Positions 9,719-18,289 of a stretch of DNA of 64,000 bases are shown here, piece after piece. The position numbers and the translations under genes are program-made. The notes beneath the pieces are model-generated. The model did no database searches. It had not been told where the DNA came from and saw only the letters and a list, made by a program, of their open reading frames with translations. Within the stretch, counting starts at the first letter, position 1. The number at the start of each line of letters is the position of its first letter. Source of the DNA: Curtobacterium sp. GC_Cur_3 (GTDB lineage: Bacteria; Actinomycetota; Actinomycetes; Actinomycetales; Microbacteriaceae); the NCBI RefSeq assembly GCF_026544205.1, contig NZ_JALNUI010000006.1, positions 62,001-126,000 on the forward strand. The letters run 5' to 3'.

Positions 9719-10529
9719 GCATGTACTCAGCGTGAGCTCTCTCAAGGGCGGTGTCGGCAAGACGACGGTCACACTCGGTCTGACCTCCGCCGCGTTCGCC
9801 AAGGGTCTGCGAACGCTGGTGGTGGACCTCGACCCGCAGTCCGACGTCTCCACCGGCCTCGACATCAACATCGCCGGCCACCTCAACGTGGCCGACGTGC
9901 TCGAGAACCCGAAGGAGAAGATCGTCCGCCAGGCCATCGCGCCGTCCGGCTGGACGAAGGGCTCCCAGGGCAAGATCGACGTCATGGTCGGCTCCCCCTC
10001 GGCCATCAACTTCGACGGGCCGCACCCGTCGATCCGCGACATCTGGAAGCTCGAGGAAGCGCTCGCCAACGTCGAGCAGGACTACGAGCTCGTCCTCATC
10101 GACTGTTCCCCCTCGCTCAACGCCCTGACCCGCACCGCGTGGGCAGCGTCCGACCGCGTCACCGTCGTCACCGAACCCGGTCTGTTCTCCGTGGCCGCCG
10201 CCGACCGTGCCCTCCGCGCGATCGAGGAGATCCGCCGCGGGCTCTCCCCGCGCCTGCAGCCCCTCGGCATCATCGTGAACCGCGCCCGGGTGCAGTCGCT
10301 CGAGCACCAGTTCCGCATCAAGGAGCTCCGCGACATGTTCGGGCCGCTCGTGCTCTCCCCGCAGCTGCCCGAGCGCACCTCGCTGCAGCAGGCTCAGGGT
10401 GCCGCGAAGCCCCTGCACGTGTGGCCCGGCGAGTCCGCGCAGGAGATGGCCCGCAACTTCGACCAGCTGCTCGAGCGCATCATGCGCACGGGCAAGATCG
10501 GCCCCTACGCCGACGGCAGCCCCGTCTGA
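9717..10529 (+). CDS. ParA family chromosome-partitioning ATPase
   Basis: This 270-residue ParA/MinD-type ATPase has the deviant Walker A KGGVGKTT (10-17), Walker A' VVDLDPQ (35-41) and Walker B LVLIDCSPS. Such proteins position chromosomes, plasmids or large complexes by ATP-driven DNA or membrane binding. No parB partner or parS site is seen here, so it is an orphan ParA and probably not the main parABS protein. The GTG at 9717 is chosen because the Walker A begins nine codons later, as in relatives; a TTG at 9708 is also in frame. It is divergent from pyc and ends in a strong hairpin. Confidence 0.88.
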   Translation: MHVLSVSSLKGGVGKTTVTLGLTSAAFAKGLRTLVVDLDPQSDVSTGLDINIAGHLNVADVLENPKEKIVRQAIAPSGWTKGSQGKIDVMVGSPSAINFDGPHPSIRDIWKLEEALANVEQDYELVLIDCSPSLNALTRTAWAASDRVTVVTEPGLFSVAAADRALRAIEEIRRGLSPRLQPLGIIVNRARVQSLEHQFRIKELRDMFGPLVLSPQLPERTSLQQAQGAAKPLHVWPGESAQEMARNFDQLLERIMRTGKIGPYADGSPV

Positions 10530-10551
10530 CTCGCACGCGCTCGCGCTGAGG

Positions 10552-10582
10552 ACGCACCCCGGGTCGTTGACCCGGGGTGCGT
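10552..10582 (+). terminator. hairpin terminator after the parA-like gene
   Basis: A 14 bp perfect stem (10552-10565 with 10569-10582) with a GTT loop is followed by the T-rich TCCGTTTCGT. It lies 23 bp after the stop. Confidence 0.85.
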
Positions 10583-10622
10583 TCCGTTTCGTGGGGGTCG
10601 TGTGCTCTGTCCAGGACGGTGT

Positions 10623-11120
10623 CGAGTGGTCAGGACTCCCCGCTCACGTCCGGCGAAGGGTCACGGAACGTCGGCTCGAGGCCGCCGCGGCGACGGTTCC
10701 CGGCCGCTCGGCGATGCGCACGCGGGGTGTCGTGACCGCTCGGCTCGGCGACGAGGGCACGTCCGGTGCCGCCGAGATCGCAGTTCGTGTCGGGTCCGCT
10801 CCGCGCGAGGCGACACGAGGTGCGATCTCACGGCCGTCTCGGCGCACCACGGCAGCCGGGAGGCTCGACCCACGCCCGCCACGTCGCGTCCGCCCGGCTG
10901 ACGGCTGGCCCGAGTGGTCGCGACTCCCCGCTCACGTCCGGCGAACGGTCACGAAACGTCGGCTCGGGGCCGCCGCGGCGACGGTTCCCGGCCGCTCGGC
11001 GATGCGCACGCGGGGTGTCGTGACCGCTCGGCACGGCGTCCCGGGCACGTCCGGCACCGCTGAGATAGCAGTTCGTGTCGGGTCCGCGCCGCGCGAGGCG
11101 ACACGAAGTGCGATCTCACG
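10623..11120. repeat. duplicated 210 bp intergenic element with internal hairpins
   Basis: Two closely related copies (10623-10832 and 10911-11120, offset 288 bp) fill the convergent space between the parA-like gene and merR. Each has an outer quasi-inverted repeat of about 20 bp (copy 1: 10624-10643 against 10722-10741, 17 of 20 matching). Each also has a second hairpin whose arms GAGATCGCAGTTCGTGTCG and CGACACGAGGTGCGATCTC (10774-10792, 10811-10829) pair at 17 of 19 positions. No convincing gene is present in 10530-11180. It resembles a palindromic intergenic or miniature mobile element. Confidence 0.8.
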
Positions 11121-11180
11121 GGAGCGGTCGGTGCGACGCAGACGCACTCGCGGCCGCCGCCGCGCGGCAGGACCGGCGCG

Positions 11181-11741
11181 TCAGGAAGCGCGGGAGGCGC
11201 GACGCGCAGCGAGCTCGTCGGAGGGGTCGGCCGCCGGCGTCGCGTCGAGCTCGACGAGGGAGGTCTCCACCTCACGCAGGACCTTGCCGACCGCGATGCC
11301 GAAGACGCCCTGCCCGCGGGACACCAGGTCGATGACCTCGTCGTCCGAGGTGCACAGGTACACCGAGGCACCGTCGGACATCAGCGTCGTCTGGGCGAGG
11401 TCGGAGACGCCCGACTCGCGGAGCTGGTTCACGGCGGTGCGGATCTGCTGGAGCGAGATGCCGGTGTCGAGCAGGCGCTTCACGAGCTTGAGCACGAGGA
11501 TGTCGCGGAAGCCGTACAGGCGCTGCGACCCGGACCCTGCCGCGCCACGGATGGTCGGCTGGACGAGTTCGGTCCGCGCCCAGTAGTCGAGCTGGCGGTA
11601 GCTGATGCCGGCGGCCTTCGCGGCGACGGTGCCGCGGTAGCCGTTCTGCTCGTCGTGCTCGGGGAGTCCGTCGGTGAACAGCAGCCCGAGGTCGTACCGC
11701 GTCGAGTCCGACGGGGTACCGGGGGTGTCGTTCCCACTCAT
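11181..11741 (-). CDS. MerR family transcriptional regulator
   Basis: This 186-residue DNA-binding protein has a MerR-type winged helix at about residues 36-105 (YRGTVAAKAAGISYRQLDYW, then a wing and LVKRLLDTGISLQQI). The C-terminal part is acidic and hydrophobic without metal-binding cysteines, so it does not look like a metal or redox sensor. It sits downstream of ftsR and garA, matching the arrangement around Rv1827-Rv1830 in mycobacteria, where a second MerR protein follows. The gene for the DUF151 nuclease found there is absent. A 169 bp gap separates it from ftsR, so it may have its own promoter. Confidence 0.88.
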   Translation of the reverse strand: MSGNDTPGTPSDSTRYDLGLLFTDGLPEHDEQNGYRGTVAAKAAGISYRQLDYWARTELVQPTIRGAAGSGSQRLYGFRDILVLKLVKRLLDTGISLQQIRTAVNQLRESGVSDLAQTTLMSDGASVYLCTSDDEVIDLVSRGQGVFGIAVGKVLREVETSLVELDATPAADPSDELAARRASRAS

Positions 11742-11910
11742 TGGACTGCCTTCCACGACGATCGAGCCCTCACCCGAAGGTTCAACGACGGGTTGAGAGT
11801 TGTTCCGAGGTCCACGGTAGCGACTCCGACCGGTCCGACGCGGGACATCCGACTCGGCGCGTCCGGCGTGTCGAGGATACGCCCGAGCCCCGACGCTCCA
11901 CCAGCGCCGC

Positions 11911-12615
11911 TCACGCGTCCATCCGCCCGATGGCCGCGCGGATGAGGTTCGAGCGGATGACCTCGAGGTGTCCGGCGATCTCCCGCGCGAGCTCGGACGC
12001 CTTGGCCCTGGACGTGGCGTCACCACGACGGGAGACGGGCATCAGCGCCGACTCGATGAGCCCGACCTCGCGCTCCGCGGTGCTGCGGAACGTCCGGAGG
12101 TGTCGGGGTTCGATGCCGGTGCGCTGCAGCTCCACGAGGGCCTTGAGCACGACGACCGAGTCCTCGCCGAAGGTGTCCGACGCGGGCAGGAGCGACGCGG
12201 ACACGGCGTCGGCGACGAGCATCGGGGACGCCTGCGCCGCACGGACGAGGTCGTCCCGGGTGTAGCGCTTCTCGCGGCCGAGGATCGAGGGCCGGGGACC
12301 GTCGCCTCCACCGGGGAGTGCGGGCTGCCGACCGGCGTCGAGGTCGGCGAGGTACTCCTTGATGACCTTCAGCGGCAGGTAGTGGTCACGCTGCAGGCCG
12401 AGCACGACACGGAGACGGTCGACGTCGGCGGGCGAGAACTTCCGGTACCCGCTGGCGGTGCGGACGGGGGTGACGAGCTCGCGTTCCTCGAGGAAGCGGA
12501 GCTTGGAGCTCGACAGGTCGGGGAACTCCGGCTTGAGCCGGGCGAGGACCTGTCCGATCGTCAACAGGTCCGCAGCCGGCGAACCCGACCGCACTGCGGC
12601 CGAGCGCGCGGCCAC
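11911..12615 (-). CDS. ftsR: MerR family regulator, FtsR-like
   Basis: This 234-residue protein has an N-terminal MerR helix-turn-helix (about 17-75: LLTIGQVLARLKPEF ... KLRFLEERELVTP ... GYRKFS) and a long helical C-terminal domain. It matches the FtsR/Rv1828 family, which in Corynebacterium controls cell-division genes including ftsZ. The GTG start overlaps the garA stop by one base (TAGTG), so the two are translationally coupled. The FtsR assignment rests on family pattern and on the neighbour garA. Confidence 0.85.
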   Translation of the reverse strand: MAARSAAVRSGSPAADLLTIGQVLARLKPEFPDLSSSKLRFLEERELVTPVRTASGYRKFSPADVDRLRVVLGLQRDHYLPLKVIKEYLADLDAGRQPALPGGGDGPRPSILGREKRYTRDDLVRAAQASPMLVADAVSASLLPASDTFGEDSVVVLKALVELQRTGIEPRHLRTFRSTAEREVGLIESALMPVSRRGDATSRAKASELAREIAGHLEVIRSNLIRAAIGRMDA

Positions 12616-13094
12616 TACGCGTTCGCCAGGCGCGCCAGGTCGACCCGGGACGCGTAGAACGTCAGGCGGAACTTGCCGACCTGCACCTCCGCGCCGTCGG
12701 TGAGCGGTGCTTCGTCGATGCGGACACCGTCGAAGTACGTGCCGTTCAACGAGCCGTTGTCCTTGACCGTGAACGACGTGCCGTTCCGGAGGAACTGCGC
12801 GTGCTTCCGGGAGACGGTGACGTCGTCCAGGAAGATGTCGGCGTCGGGGTGGCGGCCGGTGGTGGTGACGTCGGAGTCGAGCAGGAAGCGCGCTCCGACG
12901 TTGGGGCCGCGACGGACGACGAGCAACGCCGAACCGGACGGCAACGCGGTGATCGCGTCACGTTCTTCGGGTGAGACACCGGACTCGGGCGTCAGGGACG
13001 CGCCGAACTCCATGCTGAAGGTCAGCGTCGTGTCGACCAGCCGCTGCTCCGGGGCTCGCTGTCCCTCTGGCTGCGGGACCACTGGATCTGGCAT
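12615..13094 (-). CDS. garA: FHA domain protein GarA/OdhI
   Basis: This 159-residue cytoplasmic protein is a phospho-dependent switch that inhibits 2-oxoglutarate dehydrogenase and affects glutamate metabolism in actinobacteria. The FHA fold lies at about 56-146 with GRHPDAD (80-86), SRKHA (95-99) and NGSLNGT (113-119), the phosphothreonine-binding residues. Ahead of it is the paired-threonine kinase site, here DTTLTF (21-26), in place of the more usual ETTS. The start follows GAGGAGG. It leads an operon with ftsR. Confidence 0.92.
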   Translation of the reverse strand: MPDPVVPQPEGQRAPEQRLVDTTLTFSMEFGASLTPESGVSPEERDAITALPSGSALLVVRRGPNVGARFLLDSDVTTTGRHPDADIFLDDVTVSRKHAQFLRNGTSFTVKDNGSLNGTYFDGVRIDEAPLTDGAEVQVGKFRLTFYASRVDLARLANA

Positions 13095-13206
13095 CGGTGG
13101 ACCTCCTCCTCTTGGCAGTCAAGCGTATCGGAAACGAGCGGCCCGTCGAGAGCCCCGTGGACGAGTGACACGACCTGTCCGCGGCGAGCGGACACCACCG
13201 CGCGGA

Positions 13207-14220
13207 TCAGCGGGACCGGGCGAGCAGCCAGAGCAGGTAGGGCGCACCGACGACGCCGGTCACGACACCGACCGGCAGCGTGGTGCCGGGCAGGGCGAAC
13301 TGCGCGACGAGGTCGCTCGCGAGGACGATCACCGCGCCCACCGCCGCGGCCGGTCCGAGCGCCACACGACCGCCACCGACGAGCCGTCGGGCGATCGGCG
13401 CCGCCATCAGCGCCACGAACGACACCGGGCCCGCGGTCGCCACGGCCGCGGCGGTCAGGCAGACGGCCGTCAGCAGCAGGAACACCTTCGCGCGGTTCGG
13501 TCGCAGTCCGAGTGACGAGGCGACCTCGTCCCCGAGCGTCAGGACGGTCAGCCGCGGCGACTGCACGAGCGCCGCGACGACGAGCACCACGAACGCGACG
13601 GCCAGCACGCCGACGATGCCCGGGTCCACGGCGTTCAGGCTGCCGGAGAGCCAGAGCAACGCGGTGCCCGCCTGCTGCACGGTGCCGCTCGTGAGCATCC
13701 ACCCGGAGACGCTGACCGCCATCGCCGAGACGCCGATCCCCACGAGCACCACCCGGTTGCCGGTGATGCCCCGCCGCCAGGCGAACCCGGCGATGAGCAC
13801 CGACACGACGACGGCGCCGACGAGCACGGTCCAGAAGAGGCCGACACCGGAGACGCCGAACAGCACGATGGCGGTCAGGCCCGACGCACTCGCGCCCGAG
13901 GTGATGCCGATGACGTCGGGACTGGCGATGGGGTTGCGGACGACGCTCTGCACGATGCCGCCCGCGACGCCGAGGCTCGCCCCCACGAGGAGCGCCGCCG
14001 CGACCCGCGGACCGCGCAGCTGCCCGATGACGAAGTCCGACACGGTGTCGCCGTGGCCGACGAGCGCCGCCACGACCTGACCGGGTGCGAGCGGGATGTC
14101 CCCGACGCCGAGCCCCACGAGCACCAGCGCGACGAGCACGACCACGACGGTCCCGAGCACGACCAGCTCACGTCGCGCCCCGGTCACCCGACGCCGCACG
14201 GCACGGTCCGTCGTCGTCAC
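13207..14220 (-). CDS. FecCD-type iron-siderophore ABC transporter permease
   Basis: This 337-residue polytopic membrane protein belongs to the FecCD/BtuC permease family, with about nine or ten hydrophobic segments. Family signatures include GGIVQSVVRNPIASPDVIGITSGA and GDEVASSLG (an ATPase-docking region). It should form half of the channel for ferric-siderophore uptake. Its start overlaps the stop of the upstream permease by 4 bp. Neither the ATPase nor the binding lipoprotein follows; the next gene downstream is garA. Confidence 0.92.
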   Translation of the reverse strand: MTTTDRAVRRRVTGARRELVVLGTVVVVLVALVLVGLGVGDIPLAPGQVVAALVGHGDTVSDFVIGQLRGPRVAAALLVGASLGVAGGIVQSVVRNPIASPDVIGITSGASASGLTAIVLFGVSGVGLFWTVLVGAVVVSVLIAGFAWRRGITGNRVVLVGIGVSAMAVSVSGWMLTSGTVQQAGTALLWLSGSLNAVDPGIVGVLAVAFVVLVVAALVQSPRLTVLTLGDEVASSLGLRPNRAKVFLLLTAVCLTAAAVATAGPVSFVALMAAPIARRLVGGGRVALGPAAAVGAVIVLASDLVAQFALPGTTLPVGVVTGVVGAPYLLWLLARSR

Positions 14221-15251
14221 AGTCCCCGCACCGCCTTCGAGCGGACGAGGGCGATGAACACGGGTGCCCCGATGAGCGCGGTCACGATCCCGACCTGCAG
14301 CTCCCCCGGGTACGCGACGACCCGGCCGATGACGTCGGCGACCAGCAGCAGGGCCGGAGCGACGATGGCGGACAGGAGGATCGTCCAGCGGTGGTCGGGT
14401 CCGCTCAGTCGGCGGACGGCGTGGGGAACGGCGAGCCCGATGAACGCGACCGGTCCGGCCGCGGCGACCGCGGACCCGGCGAGCAGCACGGTGACGAGTC
14501 CGCCGACCGCGCGGACGAGCACGACGCGCTGCCCGAGCGAGGCGGCGAGTTCGTCGCCGAGCGCGAGGGTGTTCAGGGAGCGTCCGAGGGCGAACGCGAT
14601 GCCGAGCCCGACGAGCACCGGGACCGTGATGACGCCGGCGGCGCCGAGGTCCTTGCCCGCGAGCGCGCCGACCTGCCAGAACCGGAGCTGGTCGAGGAGG
14701 CTCTGGCTCGTCACGAGCACCGCCGTGGTGACCGAGGCGAGGGCTGCGGCGACGACCGCTCCGGAGAGCGCGAGGCCGACCGGGGTGAGGCCGCGCCGCG
14801 CGACCGAGGCGATGCCGTAGACGAGGAGCGCCGCCAGCGCGGCACCGGCGAACGCGAAGGGGAGGTAGGCGGCGGTGCCGCTGATCCCGAAGAGCGCGAT
14901 CCCGGCGACCACCGCCAGCGCGGCCCCGGAGTTGATGCCGAGCACGCTCGGGTCGGCGAGCGGGTTGCGCGTGACGCCCTGCATCACGGCACCGGCCACG
15001 CCGAGGGCCGCCCCCGCCAGCAGGCCCACGACCGTGCGTGGGACGCGGTTGCCGAGCACGATCAGGCCGATCTCGTCGTCGCGGCCTGGATGGGTGACGG
15101 CGTCGAACACCGCGGCGAGCGGGATCGGTCGCGACCCGAAGGCGATGCTCAGGGCGACCGCCACGATGAGCACGACGACGGCCAGCACGGTCGCGCCGAC
15201 GAGTCGTGGCACGGAACTGGGCGCGGGCGGGGTGGAGGACGGAGAGCGCAT
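14217..15251 (-). CDS. FecCD-type iron-siderophore ABC transporter permease
   Basis: This 344-residue permease pairs with the downstream FecCD gene to form a heterodimeric channel. It shows the family pattern GAVMQGVTRNPLADPSVLGINSGA and the docking region GDELAASLG. The ATG at 15251 is chosen because the hydrophobic core begins soon after and an iron-box-like sequence lies immediately upstream. Transport of a ferric siderophore is expected for the family; the exact ligand cannot be told. Confidence 0.92.
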   Translation of the reverse strand: MRSPSSTPPAPSSVPRLVGATVLAVVVLIVAVALSIAFGSRPIPLAAVFDAVTHPGRDDEIGLIVLGNRVPRTVVGLLAGAALGVAGAVMQGVTRNPLADPSVLGINSGAALAVVAGIALFGISGTAAYLPFAFAGAALAALLVYGIASVARRGLTPVGLALSGAVVAAALASVTTAVLVTSQSLLDQLRFWQVGALAGKDLGAAGVITVPVLVGLGIAFALGRSLNTLALGDELAASLGQRVVLVRAVGGLVTVLLAGSAVAAAGPVAFIGLAVPHAVRRLSGPDHRWTILLSAIVAPALLLVADVIGRVVAYPGELQVGIVTALIGAPVFIALVRSKAVRGL

Positions 15252-15254
15252 GGG

Positions 15255-15271
15255 AACTGAGGCAACCCTAA
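15255..15271 (-). promoter_or_regulatory. candidate DtxR/IdeR iron box
   Basis: On the minus strand TTAGGGTTGCCTCAGTT matches the first half of the DtxR/IdeR consensus TTAGGTTAGSCTAACCTAA well and the second half poorly. It lies a few bases before the start of a siderophore-permease operon, where iron-dependent repression is expected. Confidence 0.45.
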
Positions 15272-15282
15272 CCCGGTGTGCC

Positions 15283-15302
15283 CGCTCGGTGATCGCCGAG
15301 CG
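15283..15302. promoter_or_regulatory. inverted repeat between fecCD and htrA
   Basis: CGCTCGG and CCGAGCG (7 bp arms, 6-base gap) lie in the divergent promoter region. A protein-binding site is possible; function is unknown. Confidence 0.3.
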
Positions 15303-15409
15303 AGTCATGAGCGCACGCAGTGCCCGTTCATAGGTTCTCCATGGGAAGCGGGCCTGTACTCGACACATCGACACCCGACCGGGGAGTCGAGAGCGACCGG
15401 AGAGCACCG

Positions 15410-16942
15410 ATGAACGAGAACCAGAACCCCGACGCCGAACCGGGCACCACGCCGATCGACGCGCAGGCCAGCGCACCCCGCGCCTCATGGGACGCCCCGC
15501 ACGCCGACCGGTCGACGCTCCGACCCGCCTACGCCTTCGACGGCTCGGGCCCGTACCTCTACGCCCCGGACGGCTCCGGCCCCTACGCCTACACGCACGA
15601 CGGTCACGGCCCGTACCTGATCGGCAGCCCGGCCCTCGCCGGCTCGGCCTCCTGGTCGCACGCGGCGCAGCACGGCACGCCCTACGGCGCCGCACACCCC
15701 GCTGACGGGACCGGATGGAGCGGCGCCTTCGGGCCCCGTCCCGGCACGTCGAAGCGCCGTCGCCTCGGGCTGATGATCGGCTCCGGCGTCGCGGCCCTCG
15801 CCATCGTCGGCGCGGCCGGCGGCACCGCCCTCGGGCTCTCCTCACACGGCACGCAGACCACGTCGAGCCAGTCGCAGGGCACCACGACCCTGCCCGGAAG
15901 CGGGACCGGCACCGGCACCGGCACCGGCACGGACGGCAGCGGCACCAACGGCTTCACGGTGCCGGGCGACGGCACGGGCAGCGGATCGGACAGCGGCACC
16001 GGCACCGGCACCGGCACCCAGTCCCCCGCCACGGCTGCGACGGCCGCCCAGAAGAAGGGCGTCGTCACGATCAACACGATCCTGAACTACGACGCCTCGT
16101 CACAGGCCGCGGGCACCGGCATGGTCCTGACGTCCGACGGCACGATCCTGACGAACAACCACGTCATCCAGGGCGCCACGAGCATCAGCGTCACGGACGA
16201 GACCACCGGCAAGGAGTACGACGCCGAGGTCGTCGGCGCCGACGCCACGAACGACGTCGCCGTCCTCAAGCTCAAGGACGCCTCCGGCCTGTCCACCGTC
16301 TCGCTCGACGACGACGGCGGTGCGAAGACCGGCGACGCGGTCACCGACGTCGGCAACGCGGAGGGCACCGGCAACCTGGTCGCCGCCACGGGTACCGTCA
16401 CGGCGACGGACCAGGACATCCAGGTGCAGAGCGAGTCCGGCACCGGGACCGAGTCCCTCACCGGGCTGATCCAGGTCGCGGCGGACATCGTCTCGGGCGA
16501 CTCGGGCGGCCCGGTCCTCGACAGCGAGGGCGAGGTCGTCGGCATGGCGACCGCGGCCTCCTCGGGCAGCTCGGACGTCACCGGGTTCGCGATCCCGATC
16601 GCCACCGCCAAGTCGATCGCGCAGAAGATCCTGGCGGGCGACGCGTCCGGCACGATCACGATCGGCCTGCCGGCGTTCCTCGGGGTGCAGGTGAGCGGGA
16701 CGGCCACCACCGGTGGCGTCGCGGTCGCGGGCACCGTCGACGGCTCCGGTGCCGCGGCGGCCGGGCTGGCCGCTGGGGACACGATCACCTCGGTCGACGG
16801 CACCGCCGTCACGAGCGCCGACCAGCTGACGAAGGTCATCCAGTCGAAGTCGGTGGGCGACAAGGTCTCGGTCGCCTACACGGACACCACCGGCGCGGCG
16901 AGCACCGTCACCGTGACCCTGACGGCTGGCCCCGCCGCCTAG
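15410..16942 (+). CDS. membrane-anchored trypsin-like serine protease with PDZ domain (HtrA family)
   Basis: This 510-residue envelope quality-control protease has a 117-residue cytoplasmic head, one membrane segment (about 118-143), a Gly/Thr-rich linker (150-205), a trypsin-like domain and a PDZ domain (about 424-508). The catalytic triad is His251 (NNHVI), Asp282 (NDVAVLKL) and Ser365 (SGDSGGPV). The head contains three tandem tyrosine repeats, DGSGPYLYAP, DGSGPYAYTH and DGHGPYLIGS (44-73). The start has GGAGAG upstream. It diverges from the FecCD operon. Confidence 0.93.
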   Translation: MNENQNPDAEPGTTPIDAQASAPRASWDAPHADRSTLRPAYAFDGSGPYLYAPDGSGPYAYTHDGHGPYLIGSPALAGSASWSHAAQHGTPYGAAHPADGTGWSGAFGPRPGTSKRRRLGLMIGSGVAALAIVGAAGGTALGLSSHGTQTTSSQSQGTTTLPGSGTGTGTGTGTDGSGTNGFTVPGDGTGSGSDSGTGTGTGTQSPATAATAAQKKGVVTINTILNYDASSQAAGTGMVLTSDGTILTNNHVIQGATSISVTDETTGKEYDAEVVGADATNDVAVLKLKDASGLSTVSLDDDGGAKTGDAVTDVGNAEGTGNLVAATGTVTATDQDIQVQSESGTGTESLTGLIQVAADIVSGDSGGPVLDSEGEVVGMATAASSGSSDVTGFAIPIATAKSIAQKILAGDASGTITIGLPAFLGVQVSGTATTGGVAVAGTVDGSGAAAAGLAAGDTITSVDGTAVTSADQLTKVIQSKSVGDKVSVAYTDTTGAASTVTVTLTAGPAA

Positions 16943-16966
16943 GACTCCGTGGGCGGTTCGGACAGG

Positions 16967-17121
16967 AACGCCCGGACGACCGATCGGTACACGCCTTGTG
17001 TCTCAGACCGGCGACTCCGCGTTCGCGAGGAACGCCCGGACGACCGATCGGTACACGCCTTGTGTCTCAGCCCGGCGACTCCGCGTTCGCGAGGAACGCC
17101 CGGACGACCGATCGGTACACG
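16967..17121. repeat. 64 bp tandem repeat at the 3' end of a hypothetical gene
   Basis: Two full 64 bp units (16967-17030, 17031-17094) and a partial third (from 17095) repeat the sequence encoding the C-terminus of the minus-strand gene that ends at 17067. Because 64 is not a multiple of three, extra copies fall out of frame. They lie between convergent genes, 25 bp after the htrA stop. Confidence 0.88.
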
Positions 17122-18263
17122 TTGGCCGGCGACTCCGCAGAGAACGCGGAGGCGCCGGCCTCCGTGCGTCCGACGCGTGCGAAGCCGATGCCCTCCGCGT
17201 GCACGAGGGTGACCGGGTGGGGCCTCCCCGGGCGCCGGAGGAACGAGACCGTCCACGGTGCAGCCCAGAACCGCGCCAGCCGCGGGTCCGCCTCGGCGAC
17301 GGCACTCGGCAGATCGGGCGTGTCGTCCCCACCGGCGAGCCGCCGGTCGAGCAGGTCCGCCGGGAGCGACCCCGTGCGGAACGGGAAGGTCCACGTCGGA
17401 CGCACGCCGAGCCTCCCGGCTGCGAGCGCCACCACGCGCTGCGGCGCGAGCCGCGTGAGGACCGCGCCGGTGTCGTCCGGTGCGTCGACGACGGTGCGGG
17501 ACCAGGCCTGGAGGCTCGCCACCCGTCCGTCGGGCCGGTGCTGTTCCAGGACGGTCGGCTGGGTCTCCGCCGCCCACGGCTCGAGGAGCGCCTGGGTGTC
17601 CGCGGGGAGCGTGCCGAAGCGTCCGACGAGGCCCGCGTCGACGAGTTCGCGGCCGCCGGGGGTGCGGAGGAGCGTCGGGTTCCACCGTTTCCCGGCGAGG
17701 CTCTGGAGGGTGGCGAGGGCCTCCGGGGTGACTCGGGGGCCGCTGACCTCGGTCTGGGCGAGCGGTGCCGGCAGGGTCTCGAGCTCGCGGGTGGCGCCGG
17801 TGCTGACGGGGCCGACGGCGCGGACGGAGTCGAGGACCGCGAAGACGAGGTCGTCGGTGTCGGCGAGGCGGGCGAGGGGCCGTTCGATCGTCACGTCGAC
17901 GCGGTGCCGGCCGGTGACGAAGAGCAGGTGGGCGCCGATGATGTCGCCGGGGCCGTCGTCCTCCTCCGCGCTGGCGTCCGGGCGGACGTACTCGACCAGG
18001 CGGGCGGGGGCGCCGACCGTGGTCCAGACGTCGCAGCCGACCAGGAGCAGGCCGTCGACGGAGCCGGGCAGCCGGTCGAGCAGCGAGGCGTTCTCGTCGC
18101 CGATGGAGCGGTCGCTCGGACGGGAGCGCACGGTGAGGACGACGTCGTCGCCCACCACGCGGAGGTCCGCCTGGGCCGTGTCCGCACGCTGCCAGGAGTC
18201 GGGGCGGCGGAGGACGACGCGTGCGGTGCGGTCCTCGGTGCCGAGCGGGACGGGGACTGCCAT
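17067..18263 (-). CDS. hypothetical protein (398 aa)
   Basis: I do not recognise a family. The 398-residue product begins MAVPVPLGTEDRTARVVLRR and alternates beta-like segments with Asp/Val-rich stretches. It has no signal peptide or membrane segment and is probably cytoplasmic. The last residues, VYRSVVRAFLANAESPG, are encoded by a 64 bp tandem repeat that continues past the stop, so the C-terminus has been reshaped by duplication. The coding pattern is consistent along its length, which supports a real gene. It is convergent with htrA. Confidence 0.7.
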   Translation of the reverse strand: MAVPVPLGTEDRTARVVLRRPDSWQRADTAQADLRVVGDDVVLTVRSRPSDRSIGDENASLLDRLPGSVDGLLLVGCDVWTTVGAPARLVEYVRPDASAEEDDGPGDIIGAHLLFVTGRHRVDVTIERPLARLADTDDLVFAVLDSVRAVGPVSTGATRELETLPAPLAQTEVSGPRVTPEALATLQSLAGKRWNPTLLRTPGGRELVDAGLVGRFGTLPADTQALLEPWAAETQPTVLEQHRPDGRVASLQAWSRTVVDAPDDTGAVLTRLAPQRVVALAAGRLGVRPTWTFPFRTGSLPADLLDRRLAGGDDTPDLPSAVAEADPRLARFWAAPWTVSFLRRPGRPHPVTLVHAEGIGFARVGRTEAGASAFSAESPANVYRSVVRAFLANAESPG

Positions 18264-18289
18264 GGGCGCAAGGCTACGACGGGGCGGGG

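Noticed and set aside
10602-11147. Coding frames on both strands across the 210 bp repeats
   Set aside because: They are Arg/Ser-rich, lack ribosome binding sites, and the same frame does not persist between copies. The conserved feature is the inverted repeats.
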